64,000 nucleotides of DNA from JAPLIS01 sp963719415 (lineage in GTDB: Bacteria; Babelota; Babeliae; Babelales; Vermiphilaceae). The notes beneath the pieces were generated by a model that ran no database searches, had not been told where the DNA came from, and saw only the letters and a list, made by a program, of their open reading frames with translations. Positions within the stretch are counted from its first letter, which is position 1. Each line of letters starts with the position of its first letter. This document shows, piece by piece, positions 25,806-35,751 of this stretch. The position numbers were made by a program, and so were the translations under genes. The stretch is taken from assembly GCA_963719415.1 (NCBI GenBank), contig OY970383.1, forward strand, positions 1,054,001 to 1,118,000. The letters run 5' to 3'.

Positions 25806-26882
25806 TTATGGCATATATTTTGTTATGAGGTTGGCCAAGTTTAATCGCGAGTACGTAGGACCTGGCGTATCTTTATCGGCATAATTCGGCAAAACAAGCG
25901 CTGGATATGTAGGCTGTGGTGTATCTCGACTGTTATAACCCAGAATAATATTTGAGATACTAATAGACAGCTTTAGTTGTCCAGTGATGAATGTTTCAAC
26001 TGCTTTAAATGCTGGTTTTTCAATTTGTTCCATATGCTGATCAAATGTTCTTAGGGGTAAAGCTGCAAGATGAGGAAATTGAGTTTTAGCGTGTTTTGTT
26101 TGCTTAACAATTGCGTCGAACGATTGAGTTAAATGAGGAGCTGTTTTTTCAAGAAGATCGCGAGGCGTTTGAGGTGCCCAATGTATTCTGTCTAGAACAA
26201 TTACTTGTCTTGATGACCACCATATCAATGCCGCTGCTTTTAAAAGAACATTATTTGCTTTTTCTGAATCTGCCGTTGAGCATAAACAGTGAAGAGGGGT
26301 ATAGCCAGATAAATCTAATGACATGGAATCGCTACGGGTATGATTACATAATGCTTCTATTGCTTCTAGAGGATAGTGTAACTCACAAGCAATATGCAGT
26401 ATTTGTTGGTTAGATTGATGAGGTATTTTAACATTAACATCTGCACCAGCGTTTAAGAGTAATTGTATTGCTTCAACAGAGCGAGCATAGTGTAAGGTGG
26501 TAGCTTTTACTTGTATTTGTGCTCCATTATATAAGCAGGTTTCAATAAGGGGAATATTGTTTTTTAAACAGGCAACAGATAATAAAGAATGCTCATTGTA
26601 ATATGATATATTGGGATCAGCTTTGGCACTAATTAACGCTTGTGCAGTATCCATTGCTTCTTGATTCCATCCATGATAACCAATAGTATTGCGTTTTCGG
26701 TCGCTGCAATTTTCATATAGCTTGTTTAGGATTTCGGTCAATTGAGCACTAGATTTTATTTTGTCTGGTTCTTTACCTTCTTCGGCAGCAAATAGATTAG
26801 TTATGGAAAACAGGATAATTATTGTCAGGCTTTTAAGCGTGAGAATGTATTTTATGTGCTTGAGAATGAGAATCTGCTTCAT
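25806..26882 (-). CDS. Secreted ankyrin-repeat protein
   Basis: A 358-residue protein with a signal peptide ending TNLFAAEEGK, a linker with LTEILNKLYE, four to five ankyrin repeats (for example AKADPNISYYNEHSLLSVAC, NGAQIQVKATTLHYARS, AGADVNVK, GYTPLHCLCS) and a C-terminal region with the family motif RDTPQPTYPALVLPN. The signal-peptide text LTIIILFSITNLFAAEE is nearly the same as in 41355-41792 and 42358-44430. Such proteins usually bind host proteins. The C-terminal conserved block is shared by five family members here and is not an ankyrin repeat. Confidence 0.85.
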   Translation of the reverse strand: MKQILILKHIKYILTLKSLTIIILFSITNLFAAEEGKEPDKIKSSAQLTEILNKLYENCSDRKRNTIGYHGWNQEAMDTAQALISAKADPNISYYNEHSLLSVACLKNNIPLIETCLYNGAQIQVKATTLHYARSVEAIQLLLNAGADVNVKIPHQSNQQILHIACELHYPLEAIEALCNHTRSDSMSLDLSGYTPLHCLCSTADSEKANNVLLKAAALIWWSSRQVIVLDRIHWAPQTPRDLLEKTAPHLTQSFDAIVKQTKHAKTQFPHLAALPLRTFDQHMEQIEKPAFKAVETFITGQLKLSISISNIILGYNSRDTPQPTYPALVLPNYADKDTPGPTYSRLNLANLITKYMP

Positions 26883-27493
26883 ACTATCTCTTTACATTAA
26901 ATTATGTATGTATATTAGATGTGCCCTTTTTTATGATATCAGCACTTTACTAAAATGTGTTTTTATTGTCAATTGTTATGAAAAAGTGAAAAAGTTTGTG
27001 TTAGCGCAAAGTGATAATGTCCTATAGTAGAGCAAAGGATTTTGTCCTGTATAAAAAAAGGTCCTTTTTTTAGGTTATAATTAGAAATGCAACAATCTAA
27101 ATAACTCAAAAAATAGGACCTCTAAAAAACGAGAGTTGGGTGAGTTGCAGAGTAAAAAAGAAAGGGGAGAATTTACTCCACAAGACGAGAAACAAGTTGC
27201 TCGTATAATGCAAGAAGTGATAGGTTTTACGAAACAATTTGGAGTAACGTTGTCGACTTGGTAGGATTGATTGTTTTAGGTATGACGATATCACTATAAT
27301 TTTTTGCATACTTTTTTCTTTTTTTAAATAAGTGTATTTTGTTTTGAACGCTTACACATTAGTAAGCAAAATAACTTTTGTTAAATTTTAAATTGGTGAA
27401 GTTTGGTATCAATTTTGACAAGGGTTTTTTTGTATGTTAAGAAATAGATCGTCAATGTTAAATATATGTTTATTTATTATAAGGGGACAGGGG
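26883..27493. other. 611-bp region without a convincing gene; contains an inverted repeat
   Basis: At 27059-27122 an imperfect 20-bp inverted repeat (arms AGGTCCTTTTTTTAGGTTA and, reversed, AGGTCCTATTTTTTGAGTTA, about 25-nt loop) could be a terminator or a small mobile-element end. Just downstream, a plus-strand open stretch reads ELQSKKERGEFTPQDEKQV and ends LSTW-stop at about 27264; it has no proper start and may be a gene fragment. I recognise nothing else. Confidence 0.5.
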
Positions 27494-27772
27494 ATGAAGA
27501 GAGTTTTCGTTATAGCTTTATTGTTAGGTGTCAATTTATCTTATGGTACATCGGTGGACTCTACGTCGCCAGAGAATATAGTAATTGTATCTGTTGCTAA
27601 ATGCACATCTATGAGAGAATATTTAGAAAGCAGGGAAGAATTTAATAAAAAATGGGAAACTGTGCATGGACAAAAGCCTAATGAGAAAGTTTGGAAAGCA
27701 AACCCCGATTGCAGTGTTAGTAAATGCAGCAAGTGTCAGAGTAGTTGTGCTTTGCCTAAAAAAACAAACTAA
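27494..27772 (+). CDS. Small secreted cysteine-containing protein
   Basis: A 92-residue protein with a signal peptide (MKRVFVIALLLGVNLSYG) and a C-terminal Cys cluster (CSVSKCSKCQSSC), five cysteines counting an earlier one at AKCTS. The cluster could bind metal or form disulphides after export. I chose the ATG at 27494, preceded by AGGGGACAGGGG. No family recognised. Confidence 0.6.
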   Translation: MKRVFVIALLLGVNLSYGTSVDSTSPENIVIVSVAKCTSMREYLESREEFNKKWETVHGQKPNEKVWKANPDCSVSKCSKCQSSCALPKKTN

Positions 27773-27832
27773 ACAACCATAAAATTATATATAAAGATTT
27801 ATAATTTTAATATATAAAAGAAAGTATGTTAG

Positions 27833-28192
27833 ATGCGTATAAGAAAAAATTATATTATGGTTATGCTTTTTATAATAACGTCGCTTCTTGGTAATATATA
27901 CGCAATTAATATTGACAAGCAAAAGATTATGGACTATCCAATGGATCATATTCGTGCTCGTTATTGTAAAGATCAAGGTGTATCGGAAGAAGATGCAAAA
28001 GTTTATGAACAAGAGTTAAAAAAATGGTTTGTTGTGGTAGGAATGTATCCAGATAAAATAATAGATATGTTTAGTGAAGAAGTTGACGAGTTGTGGCATA
28101 CTTTTTTGCTTTTTACTCAAGATTATCAAAAATTTTGTGAAGAATGTTTTGGAAGGTTTATTCATCATGTTCCTAAAATCGATTCTCATTAA
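27833..28192 (+). CDS. Secreted protein with a DELWH-type domain
   Basis: A 119-residue protein with a signal peptide (about 1-24). The C-terminal half contains EEVDELWHTFLLFTQDYQKF, then CEECFGRFIHHVP. This VDxLWHxxxLxTxxY...FG.fihH.P pattern occurs in a bacterial family related to the N-terminal part of plant glycine-rich-domain proteins. The conserved His and Cys suggest metal binding, but no activity is known to me. Confidence 0.6.
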   Translation: MRIRKNYIMVMLFIITSLLGNIYAINIDKQKIMDYPMDHIRARYCKDQGVSEEDAKVYEQELKKWFVVVGMYPDKIIDMFSEEVDELWHTFLLFTQDYQKFCEECFGRFIHHVPKIDSH

Positions 28193-28234
28193 GTAACTAT
28201 TTTTTATAGTAATCGCAGATAAAAATAGTAAATC

Positions 28235-28280
28235 AAATTTCCCTCTTTATGACTTCGGTCTAGGGGGGGAATTTTTTTTT
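28235..28280 (+). terminator. cUUCGg-tetraloop hairpin terminator, copy 2
   Basis: Same design as the element at 23929: AAATTTCCCTCTTTATGAC, loop TTCG, GTCTAGGGGGGGAATT, then a T-run. It lies 43 bp after the stop of the preceding gene. The shared text TATGACTTCGGTCTAGG shows common origin. Confidence 0.8.
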
Positions 28281-28422
28281 ATAACTAATTTATTGTTGTT
28301 TTATTGTTATTGACATATTTTTAACGTATTGATAATGATTATGGTATTATGGGTAAAAATTATAGTATAAAGAGTGAAATTTAAAGTATTGCTGAGTAGT
28401 TTTATACAAACAAAAAAGGGTT

Positions 28423-28836
28423 ATGATGGAAAAGAAAGTTAAGGTGAAAATGTTTATGATTAAAGGATTACTGTTATTGGGGCTTATGCCTTTCAGTATA
28501 TTGGCTATGGATAAAGAAGAGGAAAACAGAGCAGTACGTGCCCTTGCAGCGATAGTGCTTAGACCTGATCAGAGGACTAATTTTGATATGGATGGTCTGC
28601 GGCGTGCAGTTGAGAATGGAGATGCTCTTGAAAACGTACTTCGATATGAAAAAGCAAAGCAGCCGATTGTTGAAAAAAGAATGAGAGGCCAAGAGCCAAG
28701 CGAAGAAGAGGAAAAGAATGAGGAGGATGCGCGTCGAATCATGTTAGATTTTGCGAAAAAATTTGGTTTAGATTTTAGTAATTTAGATTTTAATTATATT
28801 GTTCGGAATATTGAGATTATGGAAAATATTGAATAA
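28423..28836 (+). CDS. Small secreted acidic protein, unknown function
   Basis: A 137-residue protein with a signal peptide (about 10-28, ending SILAMD) and a charged helical body containing an acidic run (EPSEEEEKNEEDARR). The start at 28423 follows AAAAAAGGG; ATGs at 28426 and 28450 are alternatives. No domain recognised. Confidence 0.6.
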   Translation: MMEKKVKVKMFMIKGLLLLGLMPFSILAMDKEEENRAVRALAAIVLRPDQRTNFDMDGLRRAVENGDALENVLRYEKAKQPIVEKRMRGQEPSEEEEKNEEDARRIMLDFAKKFGLDFSNLDFNYIVRNIEIMENIE

Positions 28837-28845
28837 TAATATCAT

Positions 28846-29404
28846 TTTCATTTAATCATAATGAATCCAGTTTCTTGTTCCAATTGAGGTTATAAGCTTT
28901 GGCATTTGATGCAAATAAATTCCAAACGTCCAAGCAAACTTGAACAATATAATATGTTCGAGATTATCATACACTCTGTTTGAAAAAATGATTTGAACGT
29001 AAAAAATCCCACACTTGTTTCACAGGATTGAGTTCTGGAGCATATGGTGGAAGATATAAAATAGTAATATTTTTAGAAACCATAAGAGATCGGCGCCATG
29101 GAGCTTTATTCATAATAATAACAGCATGAGCATCTTGTGCAACCGCGTTGCTTATTTTTTTAAGAGGTAAGTTCATTTCTTCTGATCCCACATGTCTGAT
29201 CCCCCCTGACTAAAAATAAGCGCCGAGGCTTTTCCTAAAGTGGGACATATTGCCTCATAAATATAAGCTGATTAAAAGCGACAATATCGAACTATTCGAG
29301 GTTTTTGTACCGGTTTTAGCCCATATTCGTGTAAGTGTGCCATGTTGCCCAATGTGAGCTTCATCGTTATCAGCTAAAATTGGTATACGGCTGCTTTTTT
29401 TTGT
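28846..29404 (-). pseudogene. IS630-family transposase remnant
   Basis: Reading the minus strand from about 29404, pieces of an IS630 DDE transposase appear in order: DNDEAHIGQHGTLTRIWAKT (first Asp region), then stops and a frameshift, then EEMNLPLKKISNAVAQDAHA, the hallmark YLPPYAPELNPVKQVWDFLR with the terminal Glu-equivalent region, and in another frame IGTRNWIHYD at the end. In-frame stops and at least two shifts make it inactive. The 5' HTH part is missing and no terminal repeats or TA duplications were found. It fills most of the 28837-29532 spacer. Confidence 0.85.
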
Positions 29405-29532
29405 CAAGATTATGAGAAAGCTTTTTTTGAGTCTAAATTGAATATTTTGCCTATAGCAATTTCTATAGTAATTGTAGTGTAATAATTGTATGAGACTAAT
29501 TTTATAAGCAGGATTTTATAGAGTAGGATTAT

Positions 29533-30564
29533 ATGAAAAATAGTATTTTGATAACTCTGTTTTTGTGCGTTACGCAGGTAATATTTTCTGCGCAAGAGGC
29601 TAAAAGAGATCACATAGAAAATAGTTATCAAGAAGATTATCAAGAGAACTATAGCGAAGATTTTGTAAATAACGAAAAAGAAAAACTAACGCAGGAATTA
29701 GAAGAATTATATAACGGCATTATTAATGATGTCGGGTGGTCGACTATTGATTCTGATGTGTGGCATAAAAATAGCTCTAAAATGCAAAATTTGATTATTG
29801 CAGGCGCGGACGTTGGCCCAACAAATAAGCGACGTCGTCGCTCTTTATTAGCTGTGGCATGTGGGTGCAATGATGCTGCTTTTGTTCAGTGTATTTTGGA
29901 TCATAGAGCATCGCCGAATGCAATGGATGATACTAAAAAAACGCCATTGTCTTGCGCTCGATCAGCAAAAGTAGCGAAATTATTGTTGAATGCAAAAGCT
30001 GATGTTTTTCATAAAGATTGGCATGGAGGTGCAGAACTTCATCGTGTTGCCGAAAGTATGGAATGTCCTTTAGATGTACTAGAATTAATAAGTAATGTTA
30101 CTATGGATGCAGGCTCTTTGCCGTTAAATGTTGCTCTAAATACACCGTTGCATAATTGGCTATGTCATAGCGCATCGCGGTATCCTGAAAAGAGTATATT
30201 GCCAAAAAGCGCACAATTTTTATGGTTGCATCCGCAGCAACTAACTATGAAAAATTGGTGTGGGGTGATACCCTATTCTGGCACTCCTAGCTATTATCCA
30301 GATTATCTTTCTGCTTTTGATCCTATTAATAAAGAGGTTATAAGAGCTCGAGCAGTGTTTGATGAATTGCAAAATAAAGAAATTAAAGAAAGAATTATAA
30401 TAATTGAAAGATACTTACCAGTTTCTGACATTGCAAAAATTATTAGTGACTTTTCAGGATTGCCATTGTTTCTTTCGTTAAGGGAATTTTTAAGAAAAAA
30501 TGATAACGAGGGTATTAATTATCCAGCGCTCGCATTGGCATTAAATAATTATAGTAAAGCTTAG
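29533..30564 (+). CDS. Secreted ankyrin-repeat protein, divergent member
   Basis: A 343-residue protein with a signal peptide (about 1-19), an acidic Tyr/Gln-rich spacer, the family motif LTQELEELYNG, then weak ankyrin repeats (IAGADVGPTNKRRRRSLLAV, NAMDDTKKTPLSCARS, NAKADVFHKDWHGGAELHR). The C-terminus has LPVSDIAKIISDFSG and a relic of the family end motif, INYPALAL. It is the most diverged of the family in the window and lacks the AWWS segment. Confidence 0.75.
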   Translation: MKNSILITLFLCVTQVIFSAQEAKRDHIENSYQEDYQENYSEDFVNNEKEKLTQELEELYNGIINDVGWSTIDSDVWHKNSSKMQNLIIAGADVGPTNKRRRRSLLAVACGCNDAAFVQCILDHRASPNAMDDTKKTPLSCARSAKVAKLLLNAKADVFHKDWHGGAELHRVAESMECPLDVLELISNVTMDAGSLPLNVALNTPLHNWLCHSASRYPEKSILPKSAQFLWLHPQQLTMKNWCGVIPYSGTPSYYPDYLSAFDPINKEVIRARAVFDELQNKEIKERIIIIERYLPVSDIAKIISDFSGLPLFLSLREFLRKNDNEGINYPALALALNNYSKA

Positions 30565-30576
30565 AAAAATAGTCGG

Positions 30577-31524
30577 TTACTCTTGAGGGGAGGGCTCTAA
30601 AGAAAGAGCTAGCGCTGCATCAAGTCCTTCTTCGTCATCGCTGTCTTCTTGTTTTTCTTGTTCTTTCAAAGAAGCAAGTTGTGCTTGATCAAGCTGTTCT
30701 TGTTCTTCTTTTAGCGCTTTTTCTCTGTCTAATCGTGTCTGTATTTTTCGTATTACTTCATGGTATTTTTGCAGATCACTCTGTTTTGGCACTTCGTGAC
30801 GCTCTATTTTTTCCCAGCTGTTTAGATTTTCTTTGTTCCAATTTTCTAAATTGGCTTGTATTTGGTTGTGTTGTGATTGAGATTGTTGAGGTTGGTATCG
30901 TGGAGTTTGTTGAAAATAACTTGCGATAGTTAAGGCAGCTTCGGCCCTCGCTTGCTGCTGTTGAGTCAAGAGTATTTTGAAGGTAAACATTCTTTGATTA
31001 TATTTTTCTATATCGATTGTATTTTCTAGATGATTTTTAGTTTCCTGAATTAACGTTGTTTCTTGGTTAATTTCTTCCATGGTTATGAGAAGTTGGGATT
31101 CTTGTTTTTGAGGACATCCTAGGGTGATAGCAGTCCGAATATGTATATCGGCGGTCTCTAGTTTTTCTTGTTCTTTGGTTAAAAATTCAGTGTAGGCAAG
31201 GCGAGGATTTGGTCCAGGAAACAGATGATAAAGGCCTATGAATTCATTCGTTCGAGGGTTGATATAGGCATTTTTGGGATCGACGTCACCTCGATATACA
31301 TACTTAAAGTGTAAAGGATCGTGAGGCAAAAGATGAGGGAATACGATGCCAGTACGTTCGCTTTCTGAGCGTACGCTAAAATCAGATATTTTTACTTCAT
31401 GTAATATAGCTTTTGCTTCAGTATGTCGTGCTGCGGCTGATAATGGTATGATCATGCCATGTGTATTTGGAATAATAATCGTGGCCATGATTAATAGGAA
31501 TGTTGTGTTCTTGGTTATATTCAT
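30577..31524 (-). CDS. Secreted protein with C-terminal ubiquitin-interacting-motif-like helix
   Basis: A 315-residue protein starting at the ATG at 31524 (AAGGAAAA upstream; signal peptide MNITKNTTFLLIMATIIIPN). The body is predicted helical and coiled coil with a Gln-rich part (about 210-230). The last 18 residues read EEGLDAALALSLEPSPQE. This matches the UIM consensus of acidic residues, hydrophobic, two residues, Ala, three residues, Ser, as in eukaryotic UIMs (E-E-x-L-x-x-A-L-x-L-S). UIMs bind ubiquitin; in an exported bacterial protein this suggests action on host ubiquitin. A 22-residue upstream extension is possible but would hide the signal peptide. Confidence 0.65.
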   Translation of the reverse strand: MNITKNTTFLLIMATIIIPNTHGMIIPLSAAARHTEAKAILHEVKISDFSVRSESERTGIVFPHLLPHDPLHFKYVYRGDVDPKNAYINPRTNEFIGLYHLFPGPNPRLAYTEFLTKEQEKLETADIHIRTAITLGCPQKQESQLLITMEEINQETTLIQETKNHLENTIDIEKYNQRMFTFKILLTQQQQARAEAALTIASYFQQTPRYQPQQSQSQHNQIQANLENWNKENLNSWEKIERHEVPKQSDLQKYHEVIRKIQTRLDREKALKEEQEQLDQAQLASLKEQEKQEDSDDEEGLDAALALSLEPSPQE

Positions 31525-31760
31525 ATATTTTCCTTTTTTTGTACCGTTTAATAGCGAAAATATTTTACAATTAGTTACCTTTTTTGTCAAAGAAAAAGAC
31601 TTAAAATGGTCTCTTTTTTGTTAGGTTAACCTAACAAAGTTTGTTTGTTTTAAATAGACTTAGCAAGCTTCTAATTAAAAATTATTTATTAAGACCCAAG
31701 ATAAATGCTATGCTAATAGAAATTAAACATTGAGTTAAAAAATATAATTATGGAGAGCGT

Positions 31761-34700
31761 ATGGTTCGCAAATATTCTTGTTTTTTATTTGCGCTATTGT
31801 GGCTTGCAATATTAATTCCACAAATAACCTTGGTGGCAAGCGGCGGTTTAAAGAGAAAGGTCATACAAAAACCTATTAAGACTCCGACATCAGTTAGTAT
31901 AAAAAACTTTTTTACTAGCTTTCCGGGAAGCTTTTTCCATCCAGAAGAATCTAATGCAGTACGATCGCCACAACCAGTTACTGAACAAGAACAAAAAGAA
32001 GCTAAAGAGCAAGAACAAAAAGAAGCTAAAGAGCAAGAACAAAAAAAAGCTAAAGAGCAAGAAGAAAAATTGGCACGAGAACAAGAAGAACGATGGAATT
32101 TTTCTCATCCTCAAATGACAAGAGAAGAAGTAATAGCAGCGGCACCAAAACGTCAATTTTTAGGTTGGGGTTGGCCTTTAAATCCGTCACAGTCACAACT
32201 GTTGCAAAAAAAGCCCTTGCTAAGACAAAAAGGCCTAGAAGATGTGCCGTCGCCAGCATTATTAGCACCAAGAATTCCAGCAGTACCAGCTGCATCACTA
32301 GTGCCATCAATTTCTGCACCAGCAGCACTGCCAGTAGCAGGACCTGTCTTGGATGTACCACGGGCAGTCGCATCACCAGCGCCATCAGCACCACCAGCAC
32401 CACCAGCACCACCAGCACCATCAGCACCAGGGGTGCTGAAACCAGTAGGTCCAGGCAAAAGTCCAAAGGGAAGAAGAAGACAACTGTTATCTGAAGAATT
32501 AAAGCTGAATGCCGAGCAAGAGGATATCTCGGATAAGATATTATTACGAGAATTGGTGTTATTATCTGGAGAGCCAAAAGAAGGGCCAGGAAAAATACCA
32601 CAAGAAGGTCCAGAGAGGGCAAGAGTCTTGGGTCAGTATTTTAGTAAATATATAAAAACTGGTTTTGACCACGTATTAGATGAGTCAGACTTTGTGTATA
32701 TAGTTGAATTGGAAAAAATTAAAAAGACAGATTGGGATGTTCTTACGAAAAATATAGAAAGGATAGTGAATCAAGAAACAGCGGCAGGCAAAACATATGA
32801 GTTGTTTGAAGAACTGGTAATAAAAGGCGTACATCTTTTTAAGCCGCTTTTTTTCAATTGGCAAAAGTATGGTGATCAGGTAGTTGATTGTATACGTCTT
32901 ATCTTACTGCATACTGTTTGTCTGTCGCGTGTAGATCAAGCACAAGATCACTATCAAGAAAATGATTCTGATTTGTTGGTGGTTTCTGTACTGTTGGATG
33001 CCCAGTCTCACTCTATGCTTGTGCAGAATATGAATGAACTTATACTTGATATTAATTTCAAAAAATATCGAAATCTATTTAAGTTGCCGAGTAAAGACGT
33101 AGCAGAGGAAGCAGCAAATAGATATAATGTTATGAAAACTTTTTTTGATGGTGACCTTTTAGAAAAAAAAGGGGTTTCAGGCTATGTAGACTTGCTGTTT
33201 GATGTTATTGAAAAAGAGTTAATGTTTTCTCAATTTGGCGTAGAAGAAAAAGATCAAATTGTTACAAAATTAATTACTCTATTTACTGATTACAAAGAAG
33301 AATCAGCAGCGTTGTTCGGACAAGATAAGATAATAAAAAGCGCTTTATCGTATGATGAATTATTTAAAAAATATTGTATTCCTGTTAAAAATATAAGAGA
33401 ACTTGTTACAGCATTAGAACATAGAGTAAAAAAAGAGGCTACTGATACGGTAGAAAATCGTAAAAAATTAGAGGCATTGATACATACGCTCAAACAAGAG
33501 CCAGAAAACGAAGCAGCAGTAATGACTCTTTTTGAACAATTGTTTGTTGCTACGCAAAATAGTGATTTTATAGCTAGTCTTTATAAGATGTATTCGGTTA
33601 ATATAAAAGTTTTTAGTTTTTTAAAAGAAATAATGAAGACAGTAAGAAAAATGGTGGAAAAAATAAGAGACTTAAAGCCGGAAGAGGTTAAGAATGTGCT
33701 AGAGTCGTCTTATCAGGGACATAATTTGTACGATATCATGCCAGATAGAAAGAGTGGTTCTTTTGCTGTAATCTCAAAAGAATTTAAAGATTTAAAAAGA
33801 GATCCGAGAAAGCTTTTTGCTCTTTATAAAAAGTTTTATTTAGATCAGATAGCCTCAGTTGATGCCTTAAATAAGGTTGGCATTACAGCCGAAAATTTTA
33901 TATATATGCTTGCCCCGTATGGAGTTTTGTTATCTATAATAGATGATTTTAATCAGACAAAAGTATATAAGCACTTAGTTAATGATTTAACTGTTTTAAA
34001 TACGGGAATAAGAAAAAGCGATGATATATCAAAAGAAGGAGTATCAGAGCAACAATCAAATTTAAGTAAATTATTAAGGGTTCGATCAGGAACCCTTGCT
34101 ACTGACATTTTAGAACTAGGTCTGTATAAAGATTTTCTGAATCCTGTTATAGCGGCAGTAGAAAAGTATGATATTCGTGCTTTTAAAGAAGAAGTGGATA
34201 AGTTGGTTTCAATAGCAAAAATGGGAGTAGAAAATACTCGAGAATATACAGATTTACTTAATAAAGCAGAAACCCTTATTTTGGATCAAGGGTATATTGA
34301 TAGTATACAAAAACTAAAACAGTTTACGTTTGATATAGATATTAAAACGGGAGCAAGTACGGGCATAGGAGCACGGCAGGCTCTATCTATTAAAGGAGCA
34401 ATACAGAGAAAAATGAAGTCTAATTTATCACCTTTGATTATGTATCTTGAAAATCATGTACTTAGAAAAGTCGCTGATGGTGCACTAAAAAAACAGATAC
34501 AATTTCATGATTTATATCCGATACTTTTGCAAGGTATTGTTCCTCAACTTATTGTATCTATTAGAGAAGGATTTGAGCATCTGCATGTTATAGTAACGGA
34601 TAAGATGGTATACGAACTTGTAGAGTCTATGATTAGTCAGCTTGAATCAAAAATAATTGCCGTTTTAAGCAATATATATAATCAGGCAAATAATAGACAA

Positions 34701-35732
34701 GAGAAAGAAGCTGAAGAGGAATATGAACTATTTAAAGAAGAACTTGCTCGTATTTTGCGTATAGATAGCGCCGTAAAGGCTCCAAGAGCTCTAATTTCTG
34801 TTGATGACAAAGAGAAAGTAGAAAAACGATATCATACAGCCCAAGAGTTAATTCGTATTTTATATAATCAGGAAAATATGAGTGGTGCTTTGCGTAAAAA
34901 CCTACGTCGCATCTTTGAACAATATGAAAAATCTGATACATACCAAGATAATAGTCTATGGGTGCAAGAGCATTTAGATGCGGATTATAGAAGTGCAAGC
35001 GATATTATGCATCGAATTTTTGTTTATTTAATTAATGACAATATACCAACCGCTTTAGAGCTGGTATCAAAGGCATTTGGTGGAAGTCGGGCTATCGGTA
35101 TTGATTTTACCTATGCAGCTTTTATGCAAAAAGAAGAATCTGGCCTTGAGAGTAGATGGAATCAGTTACTTGAACAGATGGTACAGGACAACAAGTTCAA
35201 ATTTCTTGAAGATGGTGTTTCTGAAGATTTGATTAAAAAAGATCAAGAACTGATCGCTGCTCGGAAAGAAAAAGAGAGAATAGCGCGAGAACAGAAAGAA
35301 AGAGAAAGAAGAGAGCGAGAGCAAAAAGAGCAAGAAGAGAGAGATGCACAAGAGAAAGAGGCGCGAAACGAAGAATTAGAAAAAGTTCGTCAAAAAGAAG
35401 TACGAAAAAAATCGAGAGAGTCGGCTCGTGAGAAAAGACGTAACCCAGAACCAGAGCAAGTGGCTAGTGTGCTAGACAAAGATGTACGTGAAAATCTGGA
35501 ATTGGGACATACTACTATTTTTGGATTAATTGAGCGAGGGCGTAAAGAAAAAAATTTCCCTCAGCAATTGTTGCAGAAATTTGAAATATTACTTGAAAAA
35601 TTAGAAAAATTATTAAAAAATAATAAATCTACTGAAAAAGAGAGAGCAGATATAGCGACTGAAGTTAATGAATTGGTGGGTGAATACGAAATTTGGAAAA
35701 GAAAGCAAAAAATTGAATTACTAGATGATTAA
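31761..35732 (+). CDS. Very large secreted coiled-coil protein
   Basis: A 1323-residue protein with a signal peptide (about 1-27), a Glu/Gln/Lys repeat (units of EQEQKEAK, about 75-110), a Pro/Ala-rich stretch (about 165-225, with APPAPPAPPAPSAPG), a long helical region of about 900 residues and a charged coiled coil near the C-terminus (KEKERIAREQKERERREREQ, about 1170-1230). No catalytic motif was seen. A ribosome site GGAGAG precedes the ATG. Size, export signal and low-complexity linkers fit a surface or host-directed structural protein. It is convergent with the lasso exporter gene. Confidence 0.75.
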   Translation: MVRKYSCFLFALLWLAILIPQITLVASGGLKRKVIQKPIKTPTSVSIKNFFTSFPGSFFHPEESNAVRSPQPVTEQEQKEAKEQEQKEAKEQEQKKAKEQEEKLAREQEERWNFSHPQMTREEVIAAAPKRQFLGWGWPLNPSQSQLLQKKPLLRQKGLEDVPSPALLAPRIPAVPAASLVPSISAPAALPVAGPVLDVPRAVASPAPSAPPAPPAPPAPSAPGVLKPVGPGKSPKGRRRQLLSEELKLNAEQEDISDKILLRELVLLSGEPKEGPGKIPQEGPERARVLGQYFSKYIKTGFDHVLDESDFVYIVELEKIKKTDWDVLTKNIERIVNQETAAGKTYELFEELVIKGVHLFKPLFFNWQKYGDQVVDCIRLILLHTVCLSRVDQAQDHYQENDSDLLVVSVLLDAQSHSMLVQNMNELILDINFKKYRNLFKLPSKDVAEEAANRYNVMKTFFDGDLLEKKGVSGYVDLLFDVIEKELMFSQFGVEEKDQIVTKLITLFTDYKEESAALFGQDKIIKSALSYDELFKKYCIPVKNIRELVTALEHRVKKEATDTVENRKKLEALIHTLKQEPENEAAVMTLFEQLFVATQNSDFIASLYKMYSVNIKVFSFLKEIMKTVRKMVEKIRDLKPEEVKNVLESSYQGHNLYDIMPDRKSGSFAVISKEFKDLKRDPRKLFALYKKFYLDQIASVDALNKVGITAENFIYMLAPYGVLLSIIDDFNQTKVYKHLVNDLTVLNTGIRKSDDISKEGVSEQQSNLSKLLRVRSGTLATDILELGLYKDFLNPVIAAVEKYDIRAFKEEVDKLVSIAKMGVENTREYTDLLNKAETLILDQGYIDSIQKLKQFTFDIDIKTGASTGIGARQALSIKGAIQRKMKSNLSPLIMYLENHVLRKVADGALKKQIQFHDLYPILLQGIVPQLIVSIREGFEHLHVIVTDKMVYELVESMISQLESKIIAVLSNIYNQANNRQEKEAEEEYELFKEELARILRIDSAVKAPRALISVDDKEKVEKRYHTAQELIRILYNQENMSGALRKNLRRIFEQYEKSDTYQDNSLWVQEHLDADYRSASDIMHRIFVYLINDNIPTALELVSKAFGGSRAIGIDFTYAAFMQKEESGLESRWNQLLEQMVQDNKFKFLEDGVSEDLIKKDQELIAARKEKERIAREQKERERREREQKEQEERDAQEKEARNEELEKVRQKEVRKKSRESAREKRRNPEPEQVASVLDKDVRENLELGHTTIFGLIERGRKEKNFPQQLLQKFEILLEKLEKLLKNNKSTEKERADIATEVNELVGEYEIWKRKQKIELLDD

Positions 35733-35751
35733 AGTTTGTTATATATAGATC

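Noticed and set aside
28846..29404. Active insertion sequence
   Set aside because: In-frame stops, frameshifts, no 5' part and no terminal inverted repeats were seen.
32050..32622. Leu/Val-rich and Gly/Ala-rich frames opposite the Pro/Ala linker
   Set aside because: Shadows of the repetitive linker codons of the 1323-residue gene.
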